Source of the DNA: Alkalimonas cellulosilytica
GTDB taxonomy: Bacteria; Pseudomonadota; Gammaproteobacteria; Enterobacterales; Alteromonadaceae
Direction: 5' to 3'
DNA: 64,000 nucleotides
Assembly (NCBI RefSeq): GCF_036325985.1
Contig: NZ_JAUHLI010000011.1
Location: forward strand, 62,001-126,000
In this document: in pieces, positions 8,242 to 15,225 of the stretch
Layout: every line of letters starts with the position of its first letter
Position numbering within the stretch: the first letter of the stretch is position 1
The notes under the pieces: generated by a model
Database searches by the model: none
Told to the model about the DNA's origin: nothing
Seen by the model: only the letters and a program-made list of their open reading frames with translations
Program-made: the position numbers and the translations under genes

Positions 8242-8742
8242 TTAGTTGAGCCTGTATCCGGTCAAGAGGGTGGTCACTTTATACTGTGGAATATCCTCAA
8301 GCTGTTGCAGTAGTGCCATATGGTGCGAGTAGCGTTCAATATATCTATGGGAAAAAGTATCCGTTTCCATCATCCCTTGTAAGGGAGCGATATATAGCAA
8401 TACGAGACCTTCTTGCTCTGGCAAGCTAATGTTAAAGGTTGCTGCCAGTTCTTCAGGTGAGCTTTGCACTGCGCAATCTTGGGTAAATAATTCGGCTATT
8501 TCAGGTAATGTCTGCCTAGCCTCACTAGAGCTGAGCCAATGTTCGGATTTGCTGTTGTAAAGATATCCTGTAAGAAAGATGAATTGACAGTCAGCTTGTA
8601 CGAAAAAGTTTGCCACCGTTGGGAAGTCATGGGGAATGGCTTCTTGCTGTTGAGTCGGTGTTGCTGCATAAAGTGGTTGGCAGGTATCAAATACTGTAAA
8701 CAGGGCTATACATGTTAACCACAACCTGGCGGCTATACTCAT
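8242..8742 (-). CDS. Secreted protein of unknown function in the peptide-exporter operon
   Basis: I do not recognise this 166-residue protein. It opens with a Sec signal peptide (positive R6, hydrophobic 7-18, likely cleavage after the alanines at 26-27). The mature part has two cysteines (in ADCQF and QDCAV), which could form one disulfide, many aromatic residues, and no membrane segment, so it should be periplasmic or secreted. The ATG at 8740-8742 follows a GAGGAG. It lies between the cysteine-rich peptide gene and the exporter genes on the same strand. A periplasmic accessory, processing or immunity factor for the peptide would fit, but that is inference from position only. Confidence 0.75.
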   Translation of the reverse strand: MSIAARLWLTCIALFTVFDTCQPLYAATPTQQQEAIPHDFPTVANFFVQADCQFIFLTGYLYNSKSEHWLSSSEARQTLPEIAELFTQDCAVQSSPEELAATFNISLPEQEGLVLLYIAPLQGMMETDTFSHRYIERYSHHMALLQQLEDIPQYKVTTLLTGYRLN

Positions 8743-8790
8743 GGTTAGTACTCCTCAATTGTCATTTGAACTATGTTTTTGTTCACCTTC

Positions 8791-8818
8791 AATGCAGCGG
8801 CAATAATGCCGCTGCATT
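8791..8818 (-). other. Strong intergenic stem-loop between the peptide gene and downstream operon genes
   Basis: Arms AATGCAGCGGCA and TGCCGCTGCATT pair perfectly over 12 bases around a four-base loop. No run of U follows on either strand, so it is not a standard terminator. It sits 22 bases past the peptide stop and 48 bases before the next start. Such a stem could protect the upstream peptide mRNA or act as a processing or partial-termination point, raising peptide over transporter expression. Confidence 0.7.
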
Positions 8819-8840
8819 CGTGTTTATGTATAGCTGTATA

Positions 8841-9032
8841 CTAATTGCAGTCCACGCTACAGGGGTTGCCAGGGAAACAGATTCTAGGACCTTCAGGTGT
8901 TTGTACGGCGCAAACAAGAGTTTCACCAACTAGAGCGCAGTCGCTAGACCCGCAAGAAGCCCAAACGCCAAAAGCAGTTGCTGTCAGTAAGATAGCAGCA
9001 GCGCTACCCGCAATTAGTTTATTCAATTTCAT
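8841..9032 (-). CDS. Small Sec-exported cysteine-rich peptide precursor (unknown)
   Basis: A 63-residue precursor that I cannot assign to a family. Residues 1-25 form a classic Sec signal peptide: lysines at 2 and 5, a hydrophobic core at 6-22, and cleavage predicted after V-W-A at 25. The predicted mature peptide is 38 residues with six cysteines spaced C-x4-C-x8-C-x10-C-x5-C-x3-C, two PG/PEG-type turns and a net acidic charge, suggesting three disulfides formed in the periplasm. The ATG at 9030-9032 follows an AAGGAAGG-type ribosome site; a longer reading to 9059 lacks one. It heads the operon containing the MacAB-like exporter. A bacteriocin-like, toxin-like or signalling peptide is possible; none is proven. 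Cysteine-rich structural peptides are alternatives. Confidence 0.72.
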   Translation of the reverse strand: MKLNKLIAGSAAAILLTATAFGVWASCGSSDCALVGETLVCAVQTPEGPRICFPGNPCSVDCN

Positions 9033-9363
9033 CCTAACCTTCCTTCCAAAAATAAACAAGTTATCGCCATGTCATTTGCATAGCGATGTCCTTTGTATCT
9101 TTTTTGATGCGGGGGGGGGGTAGATGAAAGCAATGATTTTCCTCTGATAATTTTATGATAAAAAAGCGATCTGGTGATGCATTGAGCAGATTGGTTGAAT
9201 TTTGTGCGCTTCAATGGCTAGGTTGCTGTGATGACTTAGTTGTTGTGTTTTTCGGGGGAGGGTGTTTACTAGCCAAGCTAGGGTTGCGGATCTTCAGATT
9301 AGATTGGTTGTGCAGGCTTGGGCCACTTGGGGGAGCTGGCCCTATCGTCTGATTGCAGAGTTG
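9033..9363. other. 331-base gap: peptide-gene leader, G10/C10 tract, mtnD 3' region
   Basis: No credible gene is seen; plus-strand frames here lack ribosome sites and family resemblance. The part next to the peptide gene is visibly AT-rich apart from ten consecutive G (9111-9120; C on the coding strand), 78 bases upstream of the peptide start codon. I could not assign a convincing -35/-10 pair. Near the mtnD end, GGGCCA (9320-9325) and TGGCCC (9337-9342) form a modest hairpin without a U-run. Confidence 0.6.
9111..9120. repeat. Homopolymeric G10 (C10) tract upstream of the peptide gene
   Basis: Ten uninterrupted G on the plus strand, 78 bases upstream of the peptide start read from the minus strand. 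Tracts of this length can change length by slipped-strand pairing and alter promoter spacing. Whether this one does is unknown. Confidence 0.85.
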
Positions 9364-9906
9364 TTACGCCAACAGTGGAAAACGCGAAGCAATATCGCTG
9401 CCGGTAAAGTTGGCGACCCAGCCTTCCGGGTTATTGAACAGCCGGATGGCGGTAAAATTGGGCTCGCTGCCCATATCAAACCAGTGCGGGGTATTCGCCG
9501 GTACACTGATTAAATCGTTTTGCTGGCACAGTACCTGGTAGATGTGTTCGCCCAAATGCAGGCAGAACAAGCCTTCACCTCGCACAAAGAAGCGCACTTC
9601 ATCCTCGCTGTGGGTGTGTTCAGCCAGAAATTTTTGCCGCAGTGCCGCTTTGTCCGGGTGATCGCTGCTGAGCGAAATCACGTCCACCGTGACATAGCCG
9701 CCTTGTTGTTTTAAGCGGTCGATATCATCGCTGTAGGCTGCCAGGATGCTGGCGCTGTCGGTGCTGGCATCGATCGGCTGATTGGCCTGCCATTGTTCAA
9801 AGCGAATACCCAGCTGCTGCAGTTTGTCAGCAATGTCAGCTGCGCTCTGAGTCTGGTACAGCACTTTTTCAGGTGCTGAGCTGGAAAACACGGTTAATGC
9901 GGACAT
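9364..9906 (-). CDS. mtnD: Acireductone dioxygenase
   Basis: Oxidises 1,2-dihydroxy-5-methylthio-pentene (acireductone) with O2 to 4-methylthio-2-oxobutanoate and formate (Fe form), or to CO-releasing off-pathway products (Ni form). The 180-residue cupin has the expected metal ligands H97, H99 and E103 in EHTHSEDEVRFF, and H141 in NTPHWFDMG. It is the last gene of mtnB-mtnC-mtnD, 17 bases after mtnC. The keto acid made here is transaminated by the aminotransferase encoded divergently at 11410. Confidence 0.97.
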   Translation of the reverse strand: MSALTVFSSSAPEKVLYQTQSAADIADKLQQLGIRFEQWQANQPIDASTDSASILAAYSDDIDRLKQQGGYVTVDVISLSSDHPDKAALRQKFLAEHTHSEDEVRFFVRGEGLFCLHLGEHIYQVLCQQNDLISVPANTPHWFDMGSEPNFTAIRLFNNPEGWVANFTGSDIASRFPLLA

Positions 9907-9923
9907 AGTGAAACCTCGAATAA

Positions 9924-10598
9924 CTATAGGTTGACTTGGTAGAAGTCCTCTGCCGTTGGATGGCTGCCTGCCGGCTGGCCTTCACGGATCAACTGGCAGG
10001 TGGCAATACCTAACTGGTGGGCGGCATCCAGCTCGGCAACCACATCGGATAAAAATAACACCTGGCCAGGGGGGAGCTGCAAATGCTGCAGGATGGCCGC
10101 GTAGGAAGAGATTTCCTTTTTGGCACCGATGCGGGTATCGAAATAGCCACTGATCAGCGGGGTTAAGTCGCCAAAGTCACTGTGGCGAAACAACAGTTGC
10201 TGCGCCTCCACTGAGCCGGAGCTGTAAATAAACAACTGTACCCCTTTGGCCTGCCAGGCTTTCAGTTGTTCGGCAGCATCCGGATACAGGTGGCCGGTGA
10301 AATGGCCTTGCTGATAACCCAGTCGCCATACCATCCCCTGCAAAGCCTTCAACGGCGTGATTTTTTCATCAGCGGCAATCCAGGCCTGCAATTGCGTAAT
10401 GATGGCATCCAGGCTGGCGTCTGGTTGTTTCATCAGCTGACGAATAGCTTTTAGTTGCAAGGCGACTTCGGCTTGCTCATGGCGCTGACGGATAAAATCC
10501 GGCAGCTGCTTAGCAGCATAGGGAAACAGCACTTCCGTAACGAAGCTGATGCGGGTGGTGGTGCCTTCAATATCGGTGACAAGGGCGCGGTAATTCAT
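9924..10598 (-). CDS. mtnC: Enolase-phosphatase (2,3-diketo-methylthiopentyl-1-P)
   Basis: A bifunctional HAD-superfamily enzyme that enolises and dephosphorylates the diketo phosphate made by MtnB, yielding acireductone. The 224-residue protein carries the HAD motif D9-I-E11-G-T-T-T and the second motif FIYSSGSV, with FLSDVVAELDAA near the C-terminus as motif IV. Its start overlaps the mtnB stop by four bases (ATGA), indicating tight coupling, and mtnD follows after 17 bases. Confidence 0.97.
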   Translation of the reverse strand: MNYRALVTDIEGTTTRISFVTEVLFPYAAKQLPDFIRQRHEQAEVALQLKAIRQLMKQPDASLDAIITQLQAWIAADEKITPLKALQGMVWRLGYQQGHFTGHLYPDAAEQLKAWQAKGVQLFIYSSGSVEAQQLLFRHSDFGDLTPLISGYFDTRIGAKKEISSYAAILQHLQLPPGQVLFLSDVVAELDAAHQLGIATCQLIREGQPAGSHPTAEDFYQVNL

Positions 10599-11236
10599 AC
10601 AAGTCCTGTAAGTCGGATGCGTTCTAACTCACAGTGTATAAGAAATTCCCAGGCCTCTAAATGTCTTTTTGCTTCTTCCAGGCTCTGGCCCCACACATAA
10701 AGACCATGACCGCGCACCAATAAGGCCGAAGCCGTTTGCACCTGTTGCCAGCGTGTGGCGACCCCGGCAGCCAATGCCGGGATATCCTGGGTGTTGTCAA
10801 ACACCGTCAGTGGGCAGTGGGTGTCATGGCTGAGCTGGCCGCGGATCGCCTTTTGCATTTCGTAGCCGTTGAACACGTGTTGTTCAGTCTGAATCAGCCG
10901 GGAAAAAACGGTGGCTTGCACCGAATGAGTATGCAGCACCGCTTTGATCGATTCATCCAGTTGGTAAAGACGAACATGCAGTGCGGTTTCAGCCGATGGT
11001 TTGCCTGGGCATAGCAGTTCTCCATCCGGCCAGCTTACCGGCAATAAGTCTTGCGGGCTCAGCTCGCCTTTGTCTTTGCCGGATGCGGTCACCAGGGCAC
11101 TGTGCTGCCCGCTACGGATGGAGAAATTGCCACCTGTGGCCGGAACCCAGTGGCGGCTGGCAATCCAGCGGCCGGCGGCACACAAGGCAATGGCGTAGGG
11201 GTTGAGCTGATGCCCTTGCTGAGCAGCATGATTCAT
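10595..11236 (-). CDS. mtnB: Methylthioribulose-1-phosphate dehydratase
   Basis: Dehydrates 5-methylthioribulose-1-phosphate to the 2,3-diketo phosphate; a zinc enzyme of the class II aldolase/adducin fold. The protein has 213 residues. The zinc-site histidines H102 and H104 lie in LHTHSVQATVF, and the phosphate-binding region has TGGNFSIR and ASGKDKG. It is the first gene of mtnB-mtnC-mtnD. Upstream, two adjacent MetJ-like boxes overlap a candidate -10 element, so repression by MetJ with SAM is likely. Confidence 0.97.
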   Translation of the reverse strand: MNHAAQQGHQLNPYAIALCAAGRWIASRHWVPATGGNFSIRSGQHSALVTASGKDKGELSPQDLLPVSWPDGELLCPGKPSAETALHVRLYQLDESIKAVLHTHSVQATVFSRLIQTEQHVFNGYEMQKAIRGQLSHDTHCPLTVFDNTQDIPALAAGVATRWQQVQTASALLVRGHGLYVWGQSLEEAKRHLEAWEFLIHCELERIRLTGLV

Positions 11237-11258
11237 AAAATGGCACTCCTGAACGCCC

Positions 11259-11274
11259 TGACGTTTAGATGTCT
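11259..11274. promoter_or_regulatory. Tandem MetJ-like boxes upstream of mtnB and the aminotransferase
   Basis: Two adjacent octamers, TGACGTTT (six of eight against AGACGTCT) and AGATGTCT (seven of eight), form a MetJ-style tandem; the next octamer matches four of eight. On the minus strand they overlap a possible -10, TATAGA (11277-11272), of the mtnB operon. The divergent gene starts at 11410. Confidence 0.55.
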
Positions 11275-11409
11275 ATACATAAAAAGGTCTGAAATGATAC
11301 CATGCCTGACCAATTTGGCAACTGCTCTGGCTTTCCATCTGACTATTGATGGTTGCAGAATGGTAGCAGCAGACGCTAAGGTAAAGATAGTTCATGTTCA
11401 GGGCCATTT

Positions 11410-12561
11410 ATGCACAGCACTTTTCCATCCAAACTGCCTGAAATTGGCAGCTCGATTTTCAGCCAGATGTCGCAACTGGCCAGTGAGCAGCAGGCAATCA
11501 ATTTGTCGCAAGGCTTTCCGGATTTTGGCTGCAATCCTTATTTGGTGCAGCAACTGGCGGCTTATAGTCAGCAAGGGCTGAACCAGTACGCGCCCATGGC
11601 TGGTGTATTGCCGCTGCGCCAGCAAATTGCTGCCTTGATTGCGCGTTGTTACCGCCAGACCGTGTGCCCGGAGCAGCAAATTACCGTCACCTCCGGTGCC
11701 ACAGAAGCCTTATTTTGTGCCATTCAGGCCTTGGTTCGCCCCGGCGATGAGGTGATCGTATTTGATCCCGCTTATGACAGCTATGCCCCGGCGGTGCAAT
11801 TGGCTGGTGGCACCGCGGTGCACCTGGCCCTGACGGCACCGGATTTTAACGTGGACTGGCAGCAGGTGGCGGACAGCATCAATTGCAACACCCGGCTGAT
11901 TATTGTCAATAGCCCGCACAACCCGAGCAGTCAGATTTTTACGGCGGATGATTGGCAAGAGTTGCAACGCTTAGTGTGCCAGCATGGTTTGTACTGCCTG
12001 AGTGATGAAGTGTACGAGCACATGGTGTTTGATGAACGGCCGCAACTCAGTGCTTTGTGTTTTCCGGAGCTGGCAGCGCGCAGCCTGGTGGTGTCGTCTT
12101 TTGGCAAAACCTTTCATGTCACCGGCTGGAAGCTGGGCTATTGTGTGGCGCCTGCGGCACTGATGGCGGAGTTTCGTAAAGTACACCAGTACGTCACTTT
12201 CTCCAGCTTTACCCCGGCACAATTTGCCGTGGCCGCCATGCTGGAGCAGCATCCGGAGCAGGTCAGCGGATTAGCTGCTTTCTACCAGCAAAAGCGCGAT
12301 TGCTTTGTGGCGGCGCTTGCAGCCAGTCGCTTTCAGTTATTGCCCTCACAGGGCACCTATTTTCAGCTGGCCGATTACAGTGCCATCAGCGATCAGCCGG
12401 ATGTGGAGTTTTGCCGTTGGCTTACGATAGAGCACAAGGTCGCGGCCATTCCACTCAGTGTGTTTTACCGCCAACCGCCGGCGCAGCGGCTGATCCGGTT
12501 TTGTTTTGCCAAAGAAGAGTACACGTTGCAACAGGCTACGGAGGTGTTATGTCGGCTGTAA
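11410..12561 (+). CDS. mtnE: Methionine-type aminotransferase (YbdL/MtnE-like)
   Basis: A PLP-dependent class I aminotransferase of 383 residues, most like YbdL-type methionine transaminases. It would convert 4-methylthio-2-oxobutanoate to methionine, the last step of salvage. The PLP lysine is K233 in SSFGKTFHVTGWKLGY. NLSQGFPDF near residue 31, the NSPHNP motif at 167-172, and SDEVYEH at 198-204 are all standard. It is divergent from mtnBCD across a MetJ-like region and overlaps the omega-amidase gene by 13 bases. Glutamine is the usual donor in this enzyme pair. The assignment to salvage is by context and family. Confidence 0.92.
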   Translation: MHSTFPSKLPEIGSSIFSQMSQLASEQQAINLSQGFPDFGCNPYLVQQLAAYSQQGLNQYAPMAGVLPLRQQIAALIARCYRQTVCPEQQITVTSGATEALFCAIQALVRPGDEVIVFDPAYDSYAPAVQLAGGTAVHLALTAPDFNVDWQQVADSINCNTRLIIVNSPHNPSSQIFTADDWQELQRLVCQHGLYCLSDEVYEHMVFDERPQLSALCFPELAARSLVVSSFGKTFHVTGWKLGYCVAPAALMAEFRKVHQYVTFSSFTPAQFAVAAMLEQHPEQVSGLAAFYQQKRDCFVAALAASRFQLLPSQGTYFQLADYSAISDQPDVEFCRWLTIEHKVAAIPLSVFYRQPPAQRLIRFCFAKEEYTLQQATEVLCRL

Positions 12562-13322
12562 AGGTTGCTGTGGTCCAAACCGAACTGGACTGGCAGGCAC
12601 CAGAGAAAAATCGCCAGCGCCTGGCGCAAACCATCGCGACTTTGCCGCAGCAGGACTTGATTGTGCTACCGGAAATGTTCACCACCGGCTTTTCGATGAA
12701 CAGTGCCGCCGTTGCCGAGCCGGCCGGCGGTGAGAGCCTGGATTGGCTGAAGCAGCAGGCAGCGTTATCCGGCGCTGCGCTTTGTGGCTCGGTAGCCGTC
12801 AAAGAGCAAGGCCAGTACTACAACCGCTTGTACTTTGTGACCCCGGAGGGCGAGAGCTTTCAGTACGATAAGACGCACTTGTTCCGAATGGCCGGTGAAC
12901 ACCAGGCCTATCAGGCAGGCCGCGAGCGGGTCATCGTGCCCTGGCGCGGGCTGCGTTACTGCCTGCAAATTTGCTACGACCTGCGCTTTCCGGTGTTTAG
13001 CCGCAACCGCAATGATTACGATGTGCTGATTTACGTCGCCAACTGGCCGGCACCACGCCGCCTGGCCTGGCGCACCTTACTGGCTGCCAGAGCGATTGAA
13101 AATCAGGCCTATGTGATTGGCTGCAACCGTATTGGCCGCGACGGCAATGGCGTTGATTACAGTGGCGACAGTTTGGTGCTGGATTACCTGGGACAACCGC
13201 TGGCGGATGGTGCCGATCGGGCGGAGGTGCTGGTGGCGGAACTGGACGGAGCGGCTTTACAGCAGTTCAAAGATAAGTTCCCGGCCTATCTGGATGCCGA
13301 TGATTTTACGCTGGGATCCTAA
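12549..13322 (+). CDS. mtnU: Omega-amidase (YafV/MtnU-like nitrilase-family protein)
   Basis: Hydrolyses alpha-ketoglutaramate (or succinamate) to the keto acid, pulling glutamine-dependent transamination of the methionine keto acid forward. The 257-residue nitrilase-fold protein has the Glu-Lys-Cys triad: E42 in LPEMFTTGF, K108 in YDKTHLF and C142 in QICYDLRFP. The ATG at 12549 was chosen because it gives the family N-terminus (MSAVKVAVVQ); an in-frame extension to 12300 lies inside the aminotransferase gene and is rejected. The 13-base overlap with the aminotransferase gene supports paired function. Confidence 0.93.
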   Translation: MSAVKVAVVQTELDWQAPEKNRQRLAQTIATLPQQDLIVLPEMFTTGFSMNSAAVAEPAGGESLDWLKQQAALSGAALCGSVAVKEQGQYYNRLYFVTPEGESFQYDKTHLFRMAGEHQAYQAGRERVIVPWRGLRYCLQICYDLRFPVFSRNRNDYDVLIYVANWPAPRRLAWRTLLAARAIENQAYVIGCNRIGRDGNGVDYSGDSLVLDYLGQPLADGADRAEVLVAELDGAALQQFKDKFPAYLDADDFTLGS

Positions 13323-13413
13323 CAACTTTTCAACCTTTCCCTTGATCTGAGTGCTGTTTGCCGTCATAACTGTCGATCCGGGCCTTTGTGGCCAGTTTGG
13401 ATGAGAACAACCC

Positions 13414-13848
13414 ATGACAGCACTTACTCCGGAGCTTGAGCCATTGTATCAGGCCGCCAAAGCGGCCGCTTCCCAGGCCTATGCGCCTTACAGCCAGTTC
13501 CCGGTCGGCGTCGCCGTGCGCGCCCTGGATGGCAGCATTTACACCGGCTGCAATGTGGAAAATGCATCTTATGGTGCCACTGTCTGCGCTGAGCGCAATG
13601 CCATTGCTGCTGGTGTGGTAGCAGGCAAACGTCAGTTTGATGCTTTAATGGTCTACACACCGCAAGCGCAGTTAACGCCGCCCTGCGGTTTATGCCGCCA
13701 GGTGATTGCTGAATTTTTCTTACCGGAAACCATCATTTATAGCAGCAATCATCAAGCGCAGTTGCAGGGTTGGACTGTACAGCAACTGCTACCAGATGCC
13801 TTCACCCCTTTGTATTTAGCCAATAGCACCAAAGTGTCAACGGAGTAA
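13414..13848 (+). CDS. cdd: Cytidine deaminase
   Basis: Deaminates cytidine and deoxycytidine to uridine and deoxyuridine. At 144 residues it is the short, homotetrameric type, with three zinc cysteines: C58 in ATVCAERNA, and C91 and C94 in PPCGLCRQ. E60 is the proton shuttle. It is three bases upstream of deoA, forming a pyrimidine nucleoside salvage pair. The 91-base upstream gap presumably holds the promoter; I could not define one. Confidence 0.97.
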   Translation: MTALTPELEPLYQAAKAAASQAYAPYSQFPVGVAVRALDGSIYTGCNVENASYGATVCAERNAIAAGVVAGKRQFDALMVYTPQAQLTPPCGLCRQVIAEFFLPETIIYSSNHQAQLQGWTVQQLLPDAFTPLYLANSTKVSTE

Positions 13849-13851
13849 GCC

Positions 13852-15168
13852 ATGCCTATCCCACAGGAAATCATCAAAATTAAGCGTAATGGCAACACCT
13901 TGAGCCAGGCCGATATTCAGCAATTCGCCAAAGGCTTAACCGATGGCAGTTTCAGTGACAGTCAGGCGGCTGCGCTGGCGATGGCGATTTATCTGAATGG
14001 CATGTCGGTGGATGAAAAAGTGGCGCTGACTCTGGCGATGCGTGACTCCGGCACCTGCCTGAACTGGCAGGGGCGGTTGAACGGGCCTGTGGTGGACAAA
14101 CACAGCACCGGTGGCGTTGGCGACAAGGTGACCCTGATGCTGGCGCCGATGGTAGCCGCTTGCGGCGCCTTTATGCCCAGTATTGCTGGTCGTGGTTTAG
14201 GCCATACCGGCGGTACTGTCGATAAACTGGAAAGCATCCCGGGCTACAGCTGTAATCAGTCGCTGAGCCGAATTCGTCAATTGTTGCCGGAGCTGGGCTG
14301 CCTGATTGTCGGTCAGACCGATGAGCTGGCACCGGCCGATCGCCGTTTGTATGGTATCCGCGATGTGACGGCAACGGTGGAGTCCATTCCGCTGATTACC
14401 GCTTCTATTTTATCAAAAAAGCTATCCGAAGGACTGGATGCCCTGGTGATGGATGTCAAAGTGGGCAATGGTGCCATTATGGCCACCGCGGAAGATGCGC
14501 ATGAACTGGCCTGCAGCATTGTCGATACTGCCTGTGGTGCTGGTGTGCCGACTGCAGCGCTGATTACCGATATGAATCAGATCCTGGGACTTACCGCCGG
14601 CAATGCGCTGGAAGTGCTGGAAACGCTGGATTATCTGACAGGTAAAAAGCGCGAACCACGTTTGCATCAGCTGACCCTGGCGCTGGGGGCTGAGATGCTG
14701 GTGCTATCCGGTGTCGCCAGGGATAAAGACAGCGCCATCAGCGCGCTGGAACATAGTCTGAGTAGCGGCAAAGCCGCCGAGTACTTTGCCAAAATGGTGG
14801 CTGCTCTGGGTGGGCCAACTGATTTGCTGGAAAAGCCGGCACAGTATTTAGCCCAGGCACCTGTGGTGCTGGATGTACCGGCACCGGCCAGTGGCTATCT
14901 GCAGATCGACGATACGGTAGCACTTGGCATGGCGGTAGTGCGCTTAGGTGGAGGCCGCTCGCATCCGGAGCAGAAGATCAATCCAGCGGTCGGTTTTAGT
15001 GGCATCTGCCCGGCGGGCAGTGCTATTAGTCAGAGCCAGCCGCTATTAACCGTGCATGCTGCCAATCAGCAAGATGCCGAGCATGCGGCGCAAGAAGTGC
15101 TGGCGGCCTGTGCGGTGGTGTCAGAGCCGGTTAGGCTTAGTCCTTTGGTGCATCAGCGTTTGACATAG
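13852..15168 (+). CDS. deoA: Thymidine phosphorylase
   Basis: Splits thymidine or deoxyuridine with phosphate to the base and 2-deoxyribose-1-phosphate. The protein is 438 residues, as in the E. coli enzyme. The phosphate-binding glycine-rich segment KHSTGGVGDKVTL lies near residues 83-95, followed by AGRGLGHTGGTVDKLESIPG, a family signature. It is directly downstream of cdd and ends before a bidirectional terminator facing rho. With Cdd it turns cytosine deoxynucleosides into uracil and deoxyribose phosphate. Confidence 0.97.
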   Translation: MPIPQEIIKIKRNGNTLSQADIQQFAKGLTDGSFSDSQAAALAMAIYLNGMSVDEKVALTLAMRDSGTCLNWQGRLNGPVVDKHSTGGVGDKVTLMLAPMVAACGAFMPSIAGRGLGHTGGTVDKLESIPGYSCNQSLSRIRQLLPELGCLIVGQTDELAPADRRLYGIRDVTATVESIPLITASILSKKLSEGLDALVMDVKVGNGAIMATAEDAHELACSIVDTACGAGVPTAALITDMNQILGLTAGNALEVLETLDYLTGKKREPRLHQLTLALGAEMLVLSGVARDKDSAISALEHSLSSGKAAEYFAKMVAALGGPTDLLEKPAQYLAQAPVVLDVPAPASGYLQIDDTVALGMAVVRLGGGRSHPEQKINPAVGFSGICPAGSAISQSQPLLTVHAANQQDAEHAAQEVLAACAVVSEPVRLSPLVHQRLT

Positions 15169-15175
15169 CGGCAAC

Positions 15176-15206
15176 AAAAAAGCCAGCCTGAACCGGCTGG
15201 CTTTAT
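15176..15206. terminator. Bidirectional terminator between deoA and rho
   Basis: Arms AGCCAGCC and GGCTGGCT with a six-base loop, preceded by AAAAA and followed by TTTATT. It can end transcripts from deoA (plus) and rho (minus). Confidence 0.88.
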
Positions 15207-15225
15207 TAGAGCCCTTGGTGCAGAT

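Noticed and set aside
8841..9032. Double-glycine (class II bacteriocin) leader in the small peptide
   Set aside because: There is no GG or GA cleavage site of that type; the leader is a standard Sec signal peptide, so a peptidase-containing ABC exporter is not expected.
9155..9352. 65-codon plus-strand frame in the gap between the peptide gene and mtnD
   Set aside because: No ribosome site, skewed Gly/Leu/Cys content, and antisense to the leader of the peptide gene; probably chance.
12300..12548. Longer N-terminus for the omega-amidase
   Set aside because: The extra residues lie within the aminotransferase gene in another frame and do not resemble the nitrilase family; ATG 12549 gives the normal start.
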